Shown: in pieces, positions 22,742-35,100 of the stretch
Layout: each line of letters starts with the position of its first letter
How positions within the stretch are numbered: the stretch's first letter is position 1
Assembly: GCA_022414725.1 (NCBI GenBank)
Contig: CM039464.1
Location: 38,248,308 to 38,312,307, forward strand
Direction: 5' to 3'
DNA: 64,000 nt
Source: Microglena sp. YARC
Lineage: Eukaryota > Chlorophyta > Chlorophyceae > Chlamydomonadales > Chlamydomonadaceae
Notes under the pieces: model-generated
The model's database searches: none
Told to the model about the DNA's origin: nothing
Seen by the model: the letters and a program-made list of their open reading frames with translations, nothing else
Translations under genes and position numbers: made by a program

Positions 22742-23600
22742 GGGTAAGCATTGGTAAGTGGTACACAATCCATACACAAAGCAGCGCCGACCGAAGAAAA
22801 AAAGCGAAAAATGAAAACAAAACAATTACAATGATAAAAAGAAGAAACAACATGGAAATAAAATCTGCTTTGTTCGCGTTTGCATTTCCCTCATTTTTAC
22901 TGCGAAGATGGTGAGCAGCCAAATCGCTGGCTGAAGCTATGTAACCGAGTTCAAGTTCAAGTTCAAGTTCAAGTTCAAGTACACAAAGCAGCGCCCACCG
23001 AGGACTCAGAAAGAAAGGGGGAGAAACTACCGACTTCTTCCTTATGGGCCTACACAGCAGATTCCGCCCGGCTTCATTAGCCAATCAAAGGTTCAAACTC
23101 ACTCGGTTCAAGTTCATTGGAATGCCTGTCGTGAAAGCTTTCAGGCTCAGCATACGAACTACTACACCACACTCCCGAGTTCAGAATGTGCACAAAAACA
23201 CACCCTCTCACACACACAGGCATGTGGACCTTGGCAACCATGCACACACACACGCACGCACACACACACACACACACACACATATCATTCATCATCATCA
23301 GATGATGAGCTGTACGCCACCAAACCACAGAAGGCGCCTCCCTCCTCCGCCACCTCTTCCTGTGGGGAGACTTCACCACCCCCAGGTTGTGAGTCGCCTT
23401 GGGGCGTACCAGTATCCTTGGGAAGAGGAGCACAGTGCTTGCCCACGCCACCTCCACTAGCACCAACGCCATTGGTTGCTGTTGCTGCCGTTGTTGCTGC
23501 AGGGGCTTGAATTTCGGCTGCGAGGTTTGGGAGTTTTGGAATTTGGGAGTTGACCTAAAGTTTTGGTACTTGGGGGTTGACCTAGAGTTTTGATATTTGG
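22742..23600. repeat. Dispersed CAAGTT-tailed repeat and CA microsatellite
   Basis: At 22905-22980 the motif GAGCAGCCAAATCGCTGGCT with GAAGCTATGTAAC is followed by five CAAGTT units, matching the copy at 56700-56767. A CA run lies at 23240-23282. The remaining text, including a GCTGTTGCTGCCGTTGTTGC tract at 23475, supports no gene. Confidence 0.6.
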
Positions 23601-23771
23601 GAGTTGGTAGACCTTTACAATTTTAACAAGGTGGCATGTATGGTTGTTTTACATAATGCTTATATATTTTTGATTTTAACGAGCTGGCATGAAGTATTGT
23701 TTTATATGATGCTTATAGGTCTTCTCGATTTTAATGAGGAAGCATCACATATTGTTTTGCATGATGTGTAT
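23601..23771. repeat. Three copies of a 75-bp repeat also found at 30050-31110
   Basis: Units read TTTTGCATGATG-TTATA and GATTTTAACGAGGTGGCATG-like text. The same unit forms the array downstream of CWC2, so the two stretches were probably continuous before the satellite, the SINE and the MITE intervened. Confidence 0.65.
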
Positions 23772-23967
23772 CAGGGTACTTCAAATGGCCAAATTGGCCA
23801 GCGCTTTAGCACACTTGAAAACAAAAAAAACTGCGTTTTGTAGTGCAACAAGCGCAAAAATTGCTTGCAGCGCCCACAAGGGGTTGCAAAAAACTGCGCT
23901 TAAAGCGCAGAGGGGGTCAAAAAGTCAGCGCTCAAAAGCGCAAAGGCGCGCGCTTTGAATTACCCTG
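23772..23967. mobile_element. hAT-type MITE, copy 1
   Basis: 196 bp with ends CAGGGTACTTCAAA and TTTGAATTACCCTG. It is flanked by ATGTGTAT and ATATGTAT (7 of 8 match), fitting an 8-bp target-site duplication. Rich in GCGCTTT and AAAGCGC words and without coding capacity. A second copy with a perfect duplication is at 54966-55160. Confidence 0.8.
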
Positions 23968-23975
23968 ATATGTAT

Positions 23976-24180
23976 GTAGAATTAATCAGCCACTGTAGCA
24001 CGAACTCAGGGCCCCCGTCGGTAAAACGATTGTTTGGGATTCAGGTCATCAATGTTTATTCTTTTTAAGCCCTTCCTATCACGGTTGGGCAAGTCCTTGT
24101 AGCCTATTTGGCCTACCCCTGGACTGTAACATACATACACAATGGTCTTGTTCACTGTTGGGGAAAGAAGAAAGAGGAAC
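23976..24180. other. Spacer with dispersed repeat blocks
   Basis: Copies of GGGCCCCCGTCGGTAAAACG (as at 18455) and of TATTTGGCCTACCCCTGGAC. No gene. Confidence 0.5.
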
Positions 24181-27100
24181 ACAACACCAGTAACACAATT
24201 CAGTGTACCAGTATATTCAGTGTACCAGTAAAAACAAAATTCAGTGTACCAGTAACACAATTCAGTGTACCAGTAAAAAAATTCAGCACACATTCAGTGT
24301 ACCAGTAACACAATTCAGTAAACAATTCAATAACAGTGTAATAACATTCAGTGTACCAGTAACACAATTCACCAGTAATTCAGTGTACCAGTAACACAAT
24401 TCAGTGTACCAGTAACACAATTCAGTGTACCAGTAACAAATTCAGTGGTAACAGTATTCAGTGTACCAGTACACAATTCAGTACCAGTAACACAGGTGTT
24501 CCCAGTAACACAATTCAGTGTACCAGTAACACAATTCAGTGTACCAGTAACACAATTCAGTGTACCAGTAACACAATTCAGTGTACCAGTAACACAATTC
24601 AGTGTACCAGTAACACAATTCAGTGTACCAGTAACACAATTCAGTGTACCAGTAACACAATTTCAGTGTACCAGTAACACAATTACAGTAACGAAATTCA
24701 GTGTACCAGTAACACAATTCAGTGTACCAGTAACACAATTCAGTGTACCAGTAACACAATTCAGTGTACCAGTAACACAATTCAGTGTACCAGTAACACA
24801 TTCAGTGTACAGTAAACACAATTCAGTGTACCAGTAAACACAAATTCAGTGTACCAGTAACACAATTCAGTGTACCAGTAACACAATTCAGTGTACCAGT
24901 AACACAAATTCAGTGTACCAGTAACACAATTCAGTGTACCAGTAACACAATTCAGTGTACCAGTAACACAATTCAGTGTACCAGTAAACACAATTCAGTG
25001 TACCAGTAACACAATTCAGTGTACCAGTAACACAATTCAGTGTACCAGTAACACAATTCAGTGTACCAGTAACACAATTCAAGTGTACCAGTAAGTAACA
25101 CAATTCAGTGTACCAGTAACACAAATTCAGTGTACCAGTAAACACAATTCAGTGTACCAGTAACACAATTCAGTGTACCAGTAACACAATTCAGTGTACC
25201 AGTAACACAATTCAGTGTACCAGTAACACAATTCAGTGTACCAGTAACACAATTCAGTGTACCAGTAACACAATTCAGTGTACCAGTAACACAATTCAGT
25301 GTACCAGTAACACAATTCAGTGTACCAGTAACACAAATTCAGTGTACCAGTAACACAATTCAGTGTACCAGTAACACAATTCAGTGTACCAGTAACAAAT
25401 TCAGTGTACCAGTAACACAAATTCAGTGTACCAGTAACACAATTCAGTGTACCAGTAACAAATTCAGTGTACCAGTAACACAATTCAGTGTACCAGTAAC
25501 ACAATTCAGTGTACCAGTAACACAATTCAGTGTACCAGTAACACAATTCAGTGTACCAGTAACACAATTCAGTGTACCAGTAACACAATTCAGTGTACCA
25601 GTAACACAATTCAGTGTACCAGTAACACAATTCAGTGTACCAGTAACACAATTCAGTGTACCAGTAACACAATTCAGTGTACCAGTAACACAATTCAGTG
25701 TACCAGTAACACATTCAGTGTACCAGTAACACAATTCAGTGTACCAGTAACACAATTCAGTGTACCAGTAACACAATTCAGTGTACCAGTAACACAATTC
25801 AGTGTACCAGTAACACAATTCAGTGTACCAGTAACACAATTCAGTGTACCAGTAACACAATTCAGTGTACCAGTAACACAATTCAGTGTACCAGTAACAC
25901 AATTCAGTGTACCAGTAACACAATTCAGTGTACCAGTAACACAATTCAGTGTACCAGTAACACAATTCAGTGTACCAGTAACACAATTCAGTGTACCAGT
26001 AACACAATTCAGTGTACCAGTAACACAATTCAGTGTACCAGTAACACAATTCAGTGTACCAGTAACACAATTCAGTGTACCAGTAACACAATTCAGTGTA
26101 CCAGTAACACAATTCAGTGTACCAGTAACACAACAGTGTACCAGTAACACAATTCAGTGTACCAGTAACACAATTCAGTGTACCAGTAACACAATAGTGT
26201 ACCAGTAACACAATTCAGTGTACCAGTAACACAATTCAGTGTACCAGTAACACAATTCAGTGTACCAGTAAACACAATTCCAGTGTACCAGTAACACAAT
26301 TCAGTTACCAGTACCAGTAACACAATTCAGTGTACCAGTAACAAAATTCAGTGTACCAGTAACACAATTCAGTGTACAGTAACACAATTCAGTGTACCAG
26401 TAACAACAATTCAGTGTACCAGTAACACAATTCAGTGTACCAGTAACACAATTCAGTGTACCAGTAACACAATTCAGTGTACCAGTAACACAATTCAGTG
26501 TACCAGTAAACACAATTCAGTGTACCAGTAACACAATTCAGTGTACCAGTAACACAATTCAGTGTACCAGTAACACAATTCAGTGTACCAGTAACACAAT
26601 TCAGTGTACCAGTAACACATTCAGTGTACCAGTAACACAATTCAGTGTACCAGTAACACAATTCAGTGTACCAGTAACACAATTCAGTGTACCAGTAACA
26701 CAATTCAGTGTACCAGTAACACAATTCAGTGTACCAGTAACACAATTCAGTGTACCAGTAACAAATTCAGTGTACCAGTAACACAATTCAGTGTACCAGT
26801 AACACAATTCAGTGTACCAGTAACACAATTCAGTGTACCAGTAACACAATTCAGTGTACCAGTAACAAAATTCAGTGTACAGTAACACAATTCAGTGTAC
26901 CAGTAACACAATTCAGTGTACCAGTAACACAATTCAGTGTACCAGTAACACAATTCAGTGTACCAGTAAACACAATTCAGTGTACCAGTAACACAATTCA
27001 GTGTACCAGTAACACAATTCAGTGTACCAGTAACACAATTCAGTGTACCAGTAACACAATTCAGTGTACCAGTAACACAATTCAGTGTACCAGTAACACA

Positions 27101-29690
27101 ATTCAGTGTACCAGTAACACAATTCAGTGTACCAGTAACACAATTCAGTGTACCAGTAACACAATTCAGTGTACCAGTAACACAATTCAGTGTACCAGTA
27201 ACACAATTCAGTGTACCAGTAACACAATTCAGTGTACCAGTAACACAATTCAGTGTACCAGTAACACAATTCAGTGTACCAGTAACACAATTCAGTGTAC
27301 CAGTAACACAATTCAGTGTACCAGTAACACAATTCAGTGTACCAGTAACACAATTCAGTGTACCAGTAACACAATTCAGTGTACCAGTAACACAATTCAG
27401 TGTACCAGTAACACAATTCAGTGTACCAGTAACACAATTCAGTGTACCAGTAACACAATTCAGTGTACCAGTAACACAATTCAGTGTACCAGTAACACAA
27501 TTCAGTGTACCAGTAACACAATTCAGTGTACCAGTAACACAATTCAGTGTACCAGTAACACAATTCAGTGTACCAGTAACACACACAGTGTACCAGTAAC
27601 ACAAATTCAGTGTACCAGTAAGTAACACAATTCAGTGTACCAGTAACACAATTCAGTGTACCAGTAACACAATTCAGTGTACCAGTAACACAATTCAGTG
27701 TACCAGTAACACAATTCAGTGTACCAGTAACACAATTCAGTGTACCAGTAACACAATTCAGTGTACCAGTAACACAATTCAGTGTACCAGTAACACAATT
27801 CAGTGTACCAGTAACACAATTCAGTGTACCAGTAACACAATTCAGTGTACCAGTAACACAATTCAGTGTACCAGTAACACAATTCAGTGTACCAGTAACA
27901 CAATTCAGTGTACCAGTAACACAATTCAGTGTACCAGTAACACAATTCAGTGTACCAGTAACACAATTCAGTGTACCAGTAACACAATTCAGTGTACCAG
28001 TAACACAATTCAGTGTACCAGTAACACAATTCAGTGTACCAGTAACACAATTCAGTGTACCAGTAACACAATTCAGTGTACCAGTAACACAATTCAGTGT
28101 ACCAGTAACACAATTCAGTGTACCAGTAACACAATTCAGTGTACCAGTAACACAATTCAGTGTACCAGTAACACAATTCAGTGTACCAGTAACACAATTC
28201 AGTGTACCAGTAACACAATTCAGTGTACCAGTAACACAATTCAGTGTACCAGTAACACAATTCAGTGTACCAGTAACACAATTCAGTGTACCAGTAACAC
28301 AATTCAGTGTACCAGTAACACAATTCAGTGTACCAGTAACACAATTCAGTGTACCAGTAACACAATTCAGTGTACCAGTAACACAATTCAGTGTACCAGT
28401 AACACAATTCAGTGTACCAGTAACACAATTCAGTGTACCAGTAACACAATTCAGTGTACCAGTAACACAATTCAGTGTACCAGTAAACACAATTCAGTGT
28501 ACCAGTAACACAATTCAGTGTACCAGTAACACAATTCAGTGTACCAGTAACACAATTCAGTGTACCAGTAACACAATTCAGTGTACCAGTAAACACAATT
28601 CAGTGTACCAGTAACACAATTCAGTGTACCAGTAACACAATTCAGTGTACCAGTAACACAATTCAGTGTACCAGTAACACAATTCAGTGTACCAGTAACA
28701 CAATTCAGTGTACCAGTAACACAATTCAGTGTACCAGTAACACAATTCAGTGTACCAGTAACACAATTCAGTGTACCAGTAACACAATTCAGTGTACCAG
28801 TAACACAATTCAGTGTACCAGTAACACAATTCAGTGTACCAGTAACACAATTCAGTGTACCAGTAACACAATTCAGTGTACCAGTAACACAATTCAGTGT
28901 ACCAGTAACACAATTCAGTGTACCAGTAACACAATTCAGTGTACCAGTAACACAATTCAGTGTACCAGTAACACAATTCAGTGTACCAGTAACACAATTC
29001 AGTGTACCAGTAACACAATTCAGTGTACCAGTAACACAATTCAGTGTACCAGTAACACAATTCAGTGTACCAGTAACACAATTCAGTGTACCAGTAACAC
29101 AATTCAGTGTACCAGTAACACAATTCAGTGTACCAGTAACACAATTCAGTGTACCAGTAACACAATTCAGTGTACCAGTAACACAATTCAGTGTACCAGT
29201 AACACAATTCAGTGTACCAGTAACACAATTCAGTGTACCAGTAACACAATTCAGTGTACCAGTAACACAATTCAGTGTACCAGTAACACAATTCAGTGTA
29301 CAGTGTACCAGTAACACACAATTTCAGTGTACCAGTAACACAATTCAGTGTGTACCAGTAACACAATTCAGTGTACCAGTAACACAATTCAGTGTACCAG
29401 TAACACAATTCAGTGTACCAGTAACACAATTCAGTGTACCAGTAACACAATTCAGTGTACCAGTAACACAATTCAGTGTACCAGTAACACAATTCAGTGT
29501 ACCAGTAACACAATTCAGTGTACCAGTAACACAATTCAGTGTACCAGTAACACAATTCAGTGTACCAGTAACACAATTCAGTGTACCAGTAAACACAATT
29601 CAGTGTACCAGTAACACAATTCAGTGTACCAGTAAACACAATTCAGTGTACCAGTAAATTCAGTGTACACAGTAAGTAACACAATTCAGT
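24181..29690. repeat. 5.5-kb satellite of a 21-bp unit (about 260 copies)
   Basis: The unit is TTCAGTGTACCAGTAACACA plus A. Copies from about 27630 to 29290 are almost identical, while the left part (24190-24720) and the extreme right are diverged or have single-base indels. Because 21 is a multiple of three, several frames stay open for hundreds of codons (reverse CYWYTEL and VTGTLNC, forward FSVPVTQ), shifting where a unit is 20 or 22 bp. The unit contains GTGT-ACC-AGTA-ACAC with partial dyad symmetry. No centromeric or coding role can be shown. Confidence 0.95.
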
Positions 29691-29995
29691 GACCCACCCT
29701 TCGAGACAAAAATCCTTTTGGCAAAAAAACTTTTCGCAACAAAAAAAATGAGGAAAAAATCCTTTTTGCAAAAAAAATAAAATGAGGCGAAAATCCTTCG
29801 TGCAAAAAATAAAATGAGGCAAAAAAACTTTTCGCAACAAAAAAAATGAGGAAAAAATCCTTTTTGCAAAAAAAATAAAATGAGGCGAAAATCCTTTGTG
29901 CAAAAAATAAAATGAGGCAAAAAAACTTTTCACAAAAAACAAAAATGAGGCAAAAATACTTATTGCAAAAAAACAATCTCAATGCCGTTCTCAAT
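29691..29995. repeat. A-rich minisatellite bordering the satellite
   Basis: About five units of AAAATCCTTTTTGCAAAAAA and ATAAAATGAGGC, with a larger period of about 115 bp. Confidence 0.8.
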
Positions 29996-30120
29996 ATAAA
30001 AAAATACTCAGTCTTTCCATAAAATCATGAATTCATTAACAGGGCTTATAAATCAAATATCTTGCTGATTTGAACAAGGCAGAATGAACTATTGTTTGGC
30101 ACGTTGCTAATGTTTCTATT

Positions 30121-30294
30121 TGAGTTGAAGTACTGAAGAAGGCGCTGGGTTCGAATCCCTACAGGTGCGCTCTAGTGTTCGCAGTTGCTGTCAACCGCCA
30201 TGGTAGCACTGCCCAGGTAAAGTAGCAGCCCGTTCTTTACCTCCGTAAGACGGGGCTCCCTTCATACCATGCTCCAACAGGCGTTATCATTACT
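30121..30294 (+). mobile_element. tRNA-derived SINE, copy 2
   Basis: B box GGTTCGAATCC at 30148-30158, then the shared body (GCTGTCAACCGCCATGGTAG, AAAGTAGCAGCCCGTTCTTT) and the end AGGCGTTATCATTAC. The first tRNA-like part (A box) is degraded. Confidence 0.85.
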
Positions 30295-30605
30295 TTTATC
30301 GAGTTGAAGTAGGTCGCATGAAAAATTCATTTGCATGATCATTATGCCTCTTCTGGATTTGACAGAGGTAGCACGAGCCATAGTTTTGCATGATTATTAC
30401 CTCTCTTCTGGATTTGAACGAGGTATCACGAGCCGTAGTTGTGCATGATGCCTATATATCTTTTGAATTTGAACGAGGTAGCATAAAATACTGTTTGGAT
30501 TGCATGGTGCTTATATATGTTTTAAATGTGAACAAGGTAGCATGGACTATTGTTTTTCATGATGCTTACATATCTATTGGATTTCAACAAGGAAGAAACG
30601 GACAA

Positions 30606-30815
30606 GTACTATGCAGCGTCGCCTGCGACGCTAAAAAATGGCGGTGAGTGATCGCGACGGAGCGACAGATGGCAACGGAATCGAGTTAGTTACGAGACCG
30701 TTGGCTAACGTGTCAGGCTTCATCGCAGTCAGATGGATGGCCGGCGGCACAGACGGACAAATGGGTAACCCTGGGGGCTCCCGCCTCCTTGAAGAGGGGG
30801 CTCCGCCAAAAACTG
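30606..30815 (-). mobile_element. Hairpin-ended dispersed element, copy 1
   Basis: Reverse complement of an element at 58254-58452. Both contain a self-complementary GC-rich head (GGAGCCCCCT...GGGCGGGAGCCCCC type), AAGCCTGACACGT-AGCCAAC and a tail hairpin GCGTCGC-GCGACGC. No coding capacity. A 3' fragment is at 53965-54085. The class is unknown. Confidence 0.65.
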
Positions 30816-31115
30816 TTCTGCACAATGCTTATGTCTCTTTTGGATTTGAATGAGGTAGCCTAAACTAGGTGCTAGGTGAGCTGCATGTGTGTGTGTTTGT
30901 GTGTGTGGATGGGGGGGGGAGGGAACGAGGTAGCCTAAACTAGGTGCTAGGTGAGCTGCATGTGTGTGTGTTTGTGTGTGTGGATGGGGGGGGGGGGGAC
31001 GAGGTAGCCTAAACTAGGTGCTAGGTGAGCTGCATGTGTGTGTGTTTGTGTGTGTTGATGGGGGGGGGTGGGGGGGGGGACGAGGTAGCCTAAACTATCG
31101 TTTTGCATGGTGCTT

Positions 31116-31141
31116 TTATACCTTCAGATCCGCATCATCCC
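31116..31141 (-). CDS. CWC2: CWC2 exon 7 (last)
   Basis: Acceptor GTACTGCAG, then two bases completing a Gly codon and DDADLKV followed by TAA at 31118-31116. Adds only seven residues after the Gly. Phase agrees with exon 6, and the acidic DD start is shared with the repeat units of intron 6. Confidence 0.8.
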
Positions 31142-32013
31142 CTGCAGTACATTTATAACATAAATGCAGTACCCCTCATCCCCCCACCCCCTACACACAC
31201 GTTCGCACACAAAGAAGGAGACACACACATGGGTCAAAGTACGCGTTTGCCTCAAGATCATCATCATCCCCTGGAGCTATAACATAAACGCAGTACCCCC
31301 CCCCCCCCCCCACACACACACACACAAACACCCACCCACCCACCCACAAAGCAGTAGGCACACACCTGGGTCAAAGTTTGCGTTTGCCTCATCATCATCA
31401 TCATCCCCTGGAGTTATGACATAAATGCAGTACCTCCCCCCCCCCCCCCCCTCCCCCCCCCCCACACACACACACGCACACACACACGTTCGCACACAAA
31501 GCAGGAGACACACACCTGGGTCAAAGTATGCGTTGGCCTCAAGATTATCGTCATCCTGTGGACAAGAGTTACGACATAAATGCAGTACCCCCCCCCCCCC
31601 CCCCACACACACACACCCACCCCCCCCCACACACACACACACACAAAGCAGTAGGCACACACCTGGGTCAAATTTTGCGTTTGCCTCATGATCATCATCA
31701 TCCCCTGGAGTTATGACATAAATGCAGTACCTCCCCCCCCCCCCCCCCCCCCCCCCCCACACACACACACGCACACACACACACGTTCGCACACAAAGCA
31801 GGAGACACACACACCTGGGTCAAAGTATGCGTTGGCCTCAAGATAATCATCATCCTGTGGATAAGAGTTACGACATAAAATGCAGTACCCCCCCCCCCCC
31901 CCCCCCCCCACCCACACCCACACACCCACAAAGCAGGAGGCACACCACTGGGTCAAAGTATGCGTTGGCCTCATGATCATCATCATCCCCTGGAGTTATA
32001 ACATTAATGCATT

Positions 32014-32052
<39 letters not shown>

Positions 32053-32162
32053 AACACACACACAAAACAGTAGACACACACCTGGATCAAAGTATGCGTT
32101 GGCACCATCATCATCACCATCATCCTCTCCTGGAGTTATGACATAAACGCAGGACCCCCCCC

Positions 32163-32193
<31 letters not shown>

Positions 32194-35100
32194 ACAAACA
32201 CACACACCCACACGCACGCACGCACACACAAAGCAGTAGGCACACACCTGGGTCAAAGTATGCATTAGCCTCATGATCCACTGAGTTGCTAGGATAAGCT
32301 CCACCGTAGTATGCCGGATGTGTGTTGTGGTAAGCGCCCTCCGTGTCGGAATAGGAGGAAAGTGTGCTAGGATAAGCAGCATCAGTGCTGGGGTAAGCAC
32401 CCTCCGTGTAAGCGCCCTCTGTGCTAGGGTAAGCGGCATGTGTGCTGGGGTAAGCAGTCTCGGTGTTTGGATACGCTGCATCTGTGCTAGGGTAGGCGTC
32501 ATCAGTGTTTGGATATGCAGCGTCTGTGTCTGGGTAAGCAGCGTCCGTGTTAGGATACGCTGCGTCTGTGTCTGGGTAGGCGTCATCAGTGTTGGGGTAG
32601 GAGGAAGCGGCAGCAGTGTTTGCGTACTGGGCGTCGGTATCAGGGTAGGAGGTGATGGCGTCCTTGCGTTGTAGGGCGGCAGCCATCTGCAGCTGCTGGA
32701 TGCGAACACGCCGCTGCTCCTCGGGAAGGGACTCCCAAGACGCCATGGCTGCCTGTGTTGGGTTTGGGTTAAGATGGGTTTGGGTTTGGTGTGTTTGGTT
32801 GTTTTGGTGTGTTTGGGTTTGGTGTATTTGGTGTGTTTGGTTGTTTTGGTGTGTTTGTGTTTGGTGTGTTTGGTGTGTTTGTTTGGTTTGAGTTTGGGGT
32901 TGGTGTGTTTGGTGGGTCAGGGTAGGCGTCATCAGTGTTGGGGTAGGAGGAGGCGGCAGCAGTGTTTGTGTCCTGGGCGTTGGTATCAGGGTAGGAGGTG
33001 ATGGCGTCCTTGCGTTATAGGGCATCAGCCATCTGCAGCTGCTGGATACGAACACGCCGCTGCTCCTCGGGAAGGGACTCCCAAGACGCCATTGCTGCCT
33101 GGGTTGGGTTTGGGGTTGTTGGGTTTGGATTTGGTGTTGTAGGTGGGTTTTGTGGGTTTTGTGGGGTTTGAGTTTGTGTTTGTATTTGTAGGGTTTGTTG
33201 GGTTTGTTGGGTTTGTTGGGTTTGGGTTTGGCGGGTCTGGGTTTGGTGGGTTTGAGTTTGGTAGTCCCAGGCCGCCATGGCTGCCTTGAAGGGCAGTAAC
33301 AGAAATTACAAGTATAAATAGTATGACATTGCTGCTAGGTGCCGTGGGGTTAGTACCAAAAAGTAATGATAACGCCTGGTGGGGCGCGGTATTATGGGAG
33401 CCACGTCTTCCGGCGGTAGGGAACGGGCTGCTACTTTACCTGGACTAAGCCACCATGGCGGTTGACAGCCACCGCGAACACTAAAGCGCACCCGTGGGGA
33501 TTTTAACCCGTCACCTTCATCGTTCAAGGAGCTCTGCCATTGAGCCATTCGTTGAACGGGGATTCTTAGGACCCACTAGGTAAAGGTGTCAGAGGACAGA
33601 GGTCAGGGGTCAGTGGTCAAGGGTCAGGGTCTAGGGTTTAGGGTTCAGGGGATGGGTTCCCACCTGTTGGAAGGTGTCCTCATAGGCCCTCTTGGCAGCC
33701 AGGACTGCCGTAGGGTCAGGACCAGGGTTTGGGGTTTAATCTCAAGGGGTCAGGAGACAGAAGACAGAGGTCTGAGGGCAGAGGTCAAAGATCAGGGTCT
33801 AGGGTTTTGGGTTTCGAGGTTTAGTTTCCCACCTGCTGGAAGGTGTCATCATAGGCCCTGTTGGTGTCGAGCACAGCCGTGGGGTTAGGACCAACATCTG
33901 GGGTTGAAGGTAATGGGGTCAGGGGTCAGGGGTTAAGGGTCAGGGGTCAGAGGTCAAAGGTCAGGGTCTAGGGTTCAGGGTTTAGGGTTAAGGTCCCCAC
34001 CTGTTGGAAGATGTTATTATAGGCCCTCTTGGTGTCGAGCACAGCCGTGGGGTTAGCACCAACTTTTAGGATTGAATGTAAAGGGGTCAGGGGTCAAAGG
34101 CCAAGAGTCAGTGGTAGGAGTTTGGGGTTTGTGGTGTAGGTCCTCACCTGTTGGAAGGTGTCATCATAGGCCCTCTTATTAGCCAGCACCGCCGTGGGGG
34201 AAGGACCAGGGTTTGGGATTGAAGGTTCAGGGTTCAGGGTATAGGGTGCAAGTTCCCACCTGTTGGAAGGTGTCATCATAGGCCCTCTTGGTAGCCAGCA
34301 CAGCCGTGGGGACAGGGTCAGGGTTTGGGGTTGAAGGTTCAGGGTTCAGGGTTAAAGGTATAGGGCTCAGGGTTCAGGGTTTAGGATATAGGGTTGAAGT
34401 TCTCACCTGTTGGAAGGTGTCATCATAGGCCCTCTTGGTAGCCAGCACAGCCGTGGGGACAGGGTCAGGGTTTGGGGTTGAAGGTTCAGGGTTCAGGGTT
34501 AAAGGTATAGGGCTCAGGGTTCAGGGTTTAGGATATAGGGTTGAAGTTCTCACCTGTTGGAAGGTGTCATCATAGGCCCTCTTGGTAGCCAGCACAGCCG
34601 TAGGGTTAGGGTCCTCCTTTGCCCATCGCACAGTCAGTACTTCCTTCTGAGTGGACCCCTGCAGGCCTTGCTTGTGCATTGCCTCTTTGGCGAACTCTGC
34701 TGAGGTTCTCCACTCATAGCTAACATGCAAGGCAGGGGGGGTGGATGGGGAGGTGGTATGTGGAGTGGATTGATGCGGTGTTGTGTGGAGTGGATTGGTG
34801 TGGTGTGGTTTTGAGTGGTGCGGTTTTGAGTGGTGTGGTTTTGAGTGGTGTGGTTTTGAGTGGTGTGGTTTTGAGAGTATCCTTGTAGGCCTTGCTTGTG
34901 CATTGTCTCCTTGGCGAACTCTGCCGAGGTTCTCCACTCATAGCTGGCATGCAAGACAGGTGGTTTTTGATGGGGAGGTGTTGTGTGGAGTGGAGTGGTT
35001 TTTAGTGGTGTGGTTTGAGTGGAGTGGTTTGAGTGGTATTGTATGGTGTAGTGTTGTGTGGAGTGGAATGGTGTGGAGTGGTGTGGTTTGAGTGGTGTGG

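Larger units (their letters stand above)
30040..31110 (-). repeat. 75-bp array downstream of the CWC2 stop codon
   Basis: Units of TTTGCATGATGCTTATAT and GGATTTGAACGAGGTAGC lie at 30050-30600 and 30815-31110. Later units have expanded GTGTGTGTTTG and poly-G blocks with CGAGGTAGCCTAAACTAGGT. On the reverse strand the unit begins just after the CWC2 stop (GTATAAAAGCACCATGCAAA), so the array echoes the 3' untranslated region. Confidence 0.7.

Noticed and set aside
26955..28490. Reverse-strand open frame of 511 codons made of VTGTLNC and CYWYTEL repeats
   Set aside because: It is the 21-bp satellite read in a frame that happens to stay open. Single-base indels switch it between two frames, and there is no non-repetitive coding text.
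24181..29690. Could the regular array be a CRISPR array?
   Set aside because: Units are contiguous with no unique spacers, the context is eukaryotic, and there are no cas genes.
31277..32146. Gly/Val/Cys-rich and His/Thr/Pro-rich frames over poly-C and CA tracts
   Set aside because: Low-complexity translation of microsatellites. Only the short EANA-FDPG blocks have meaning.
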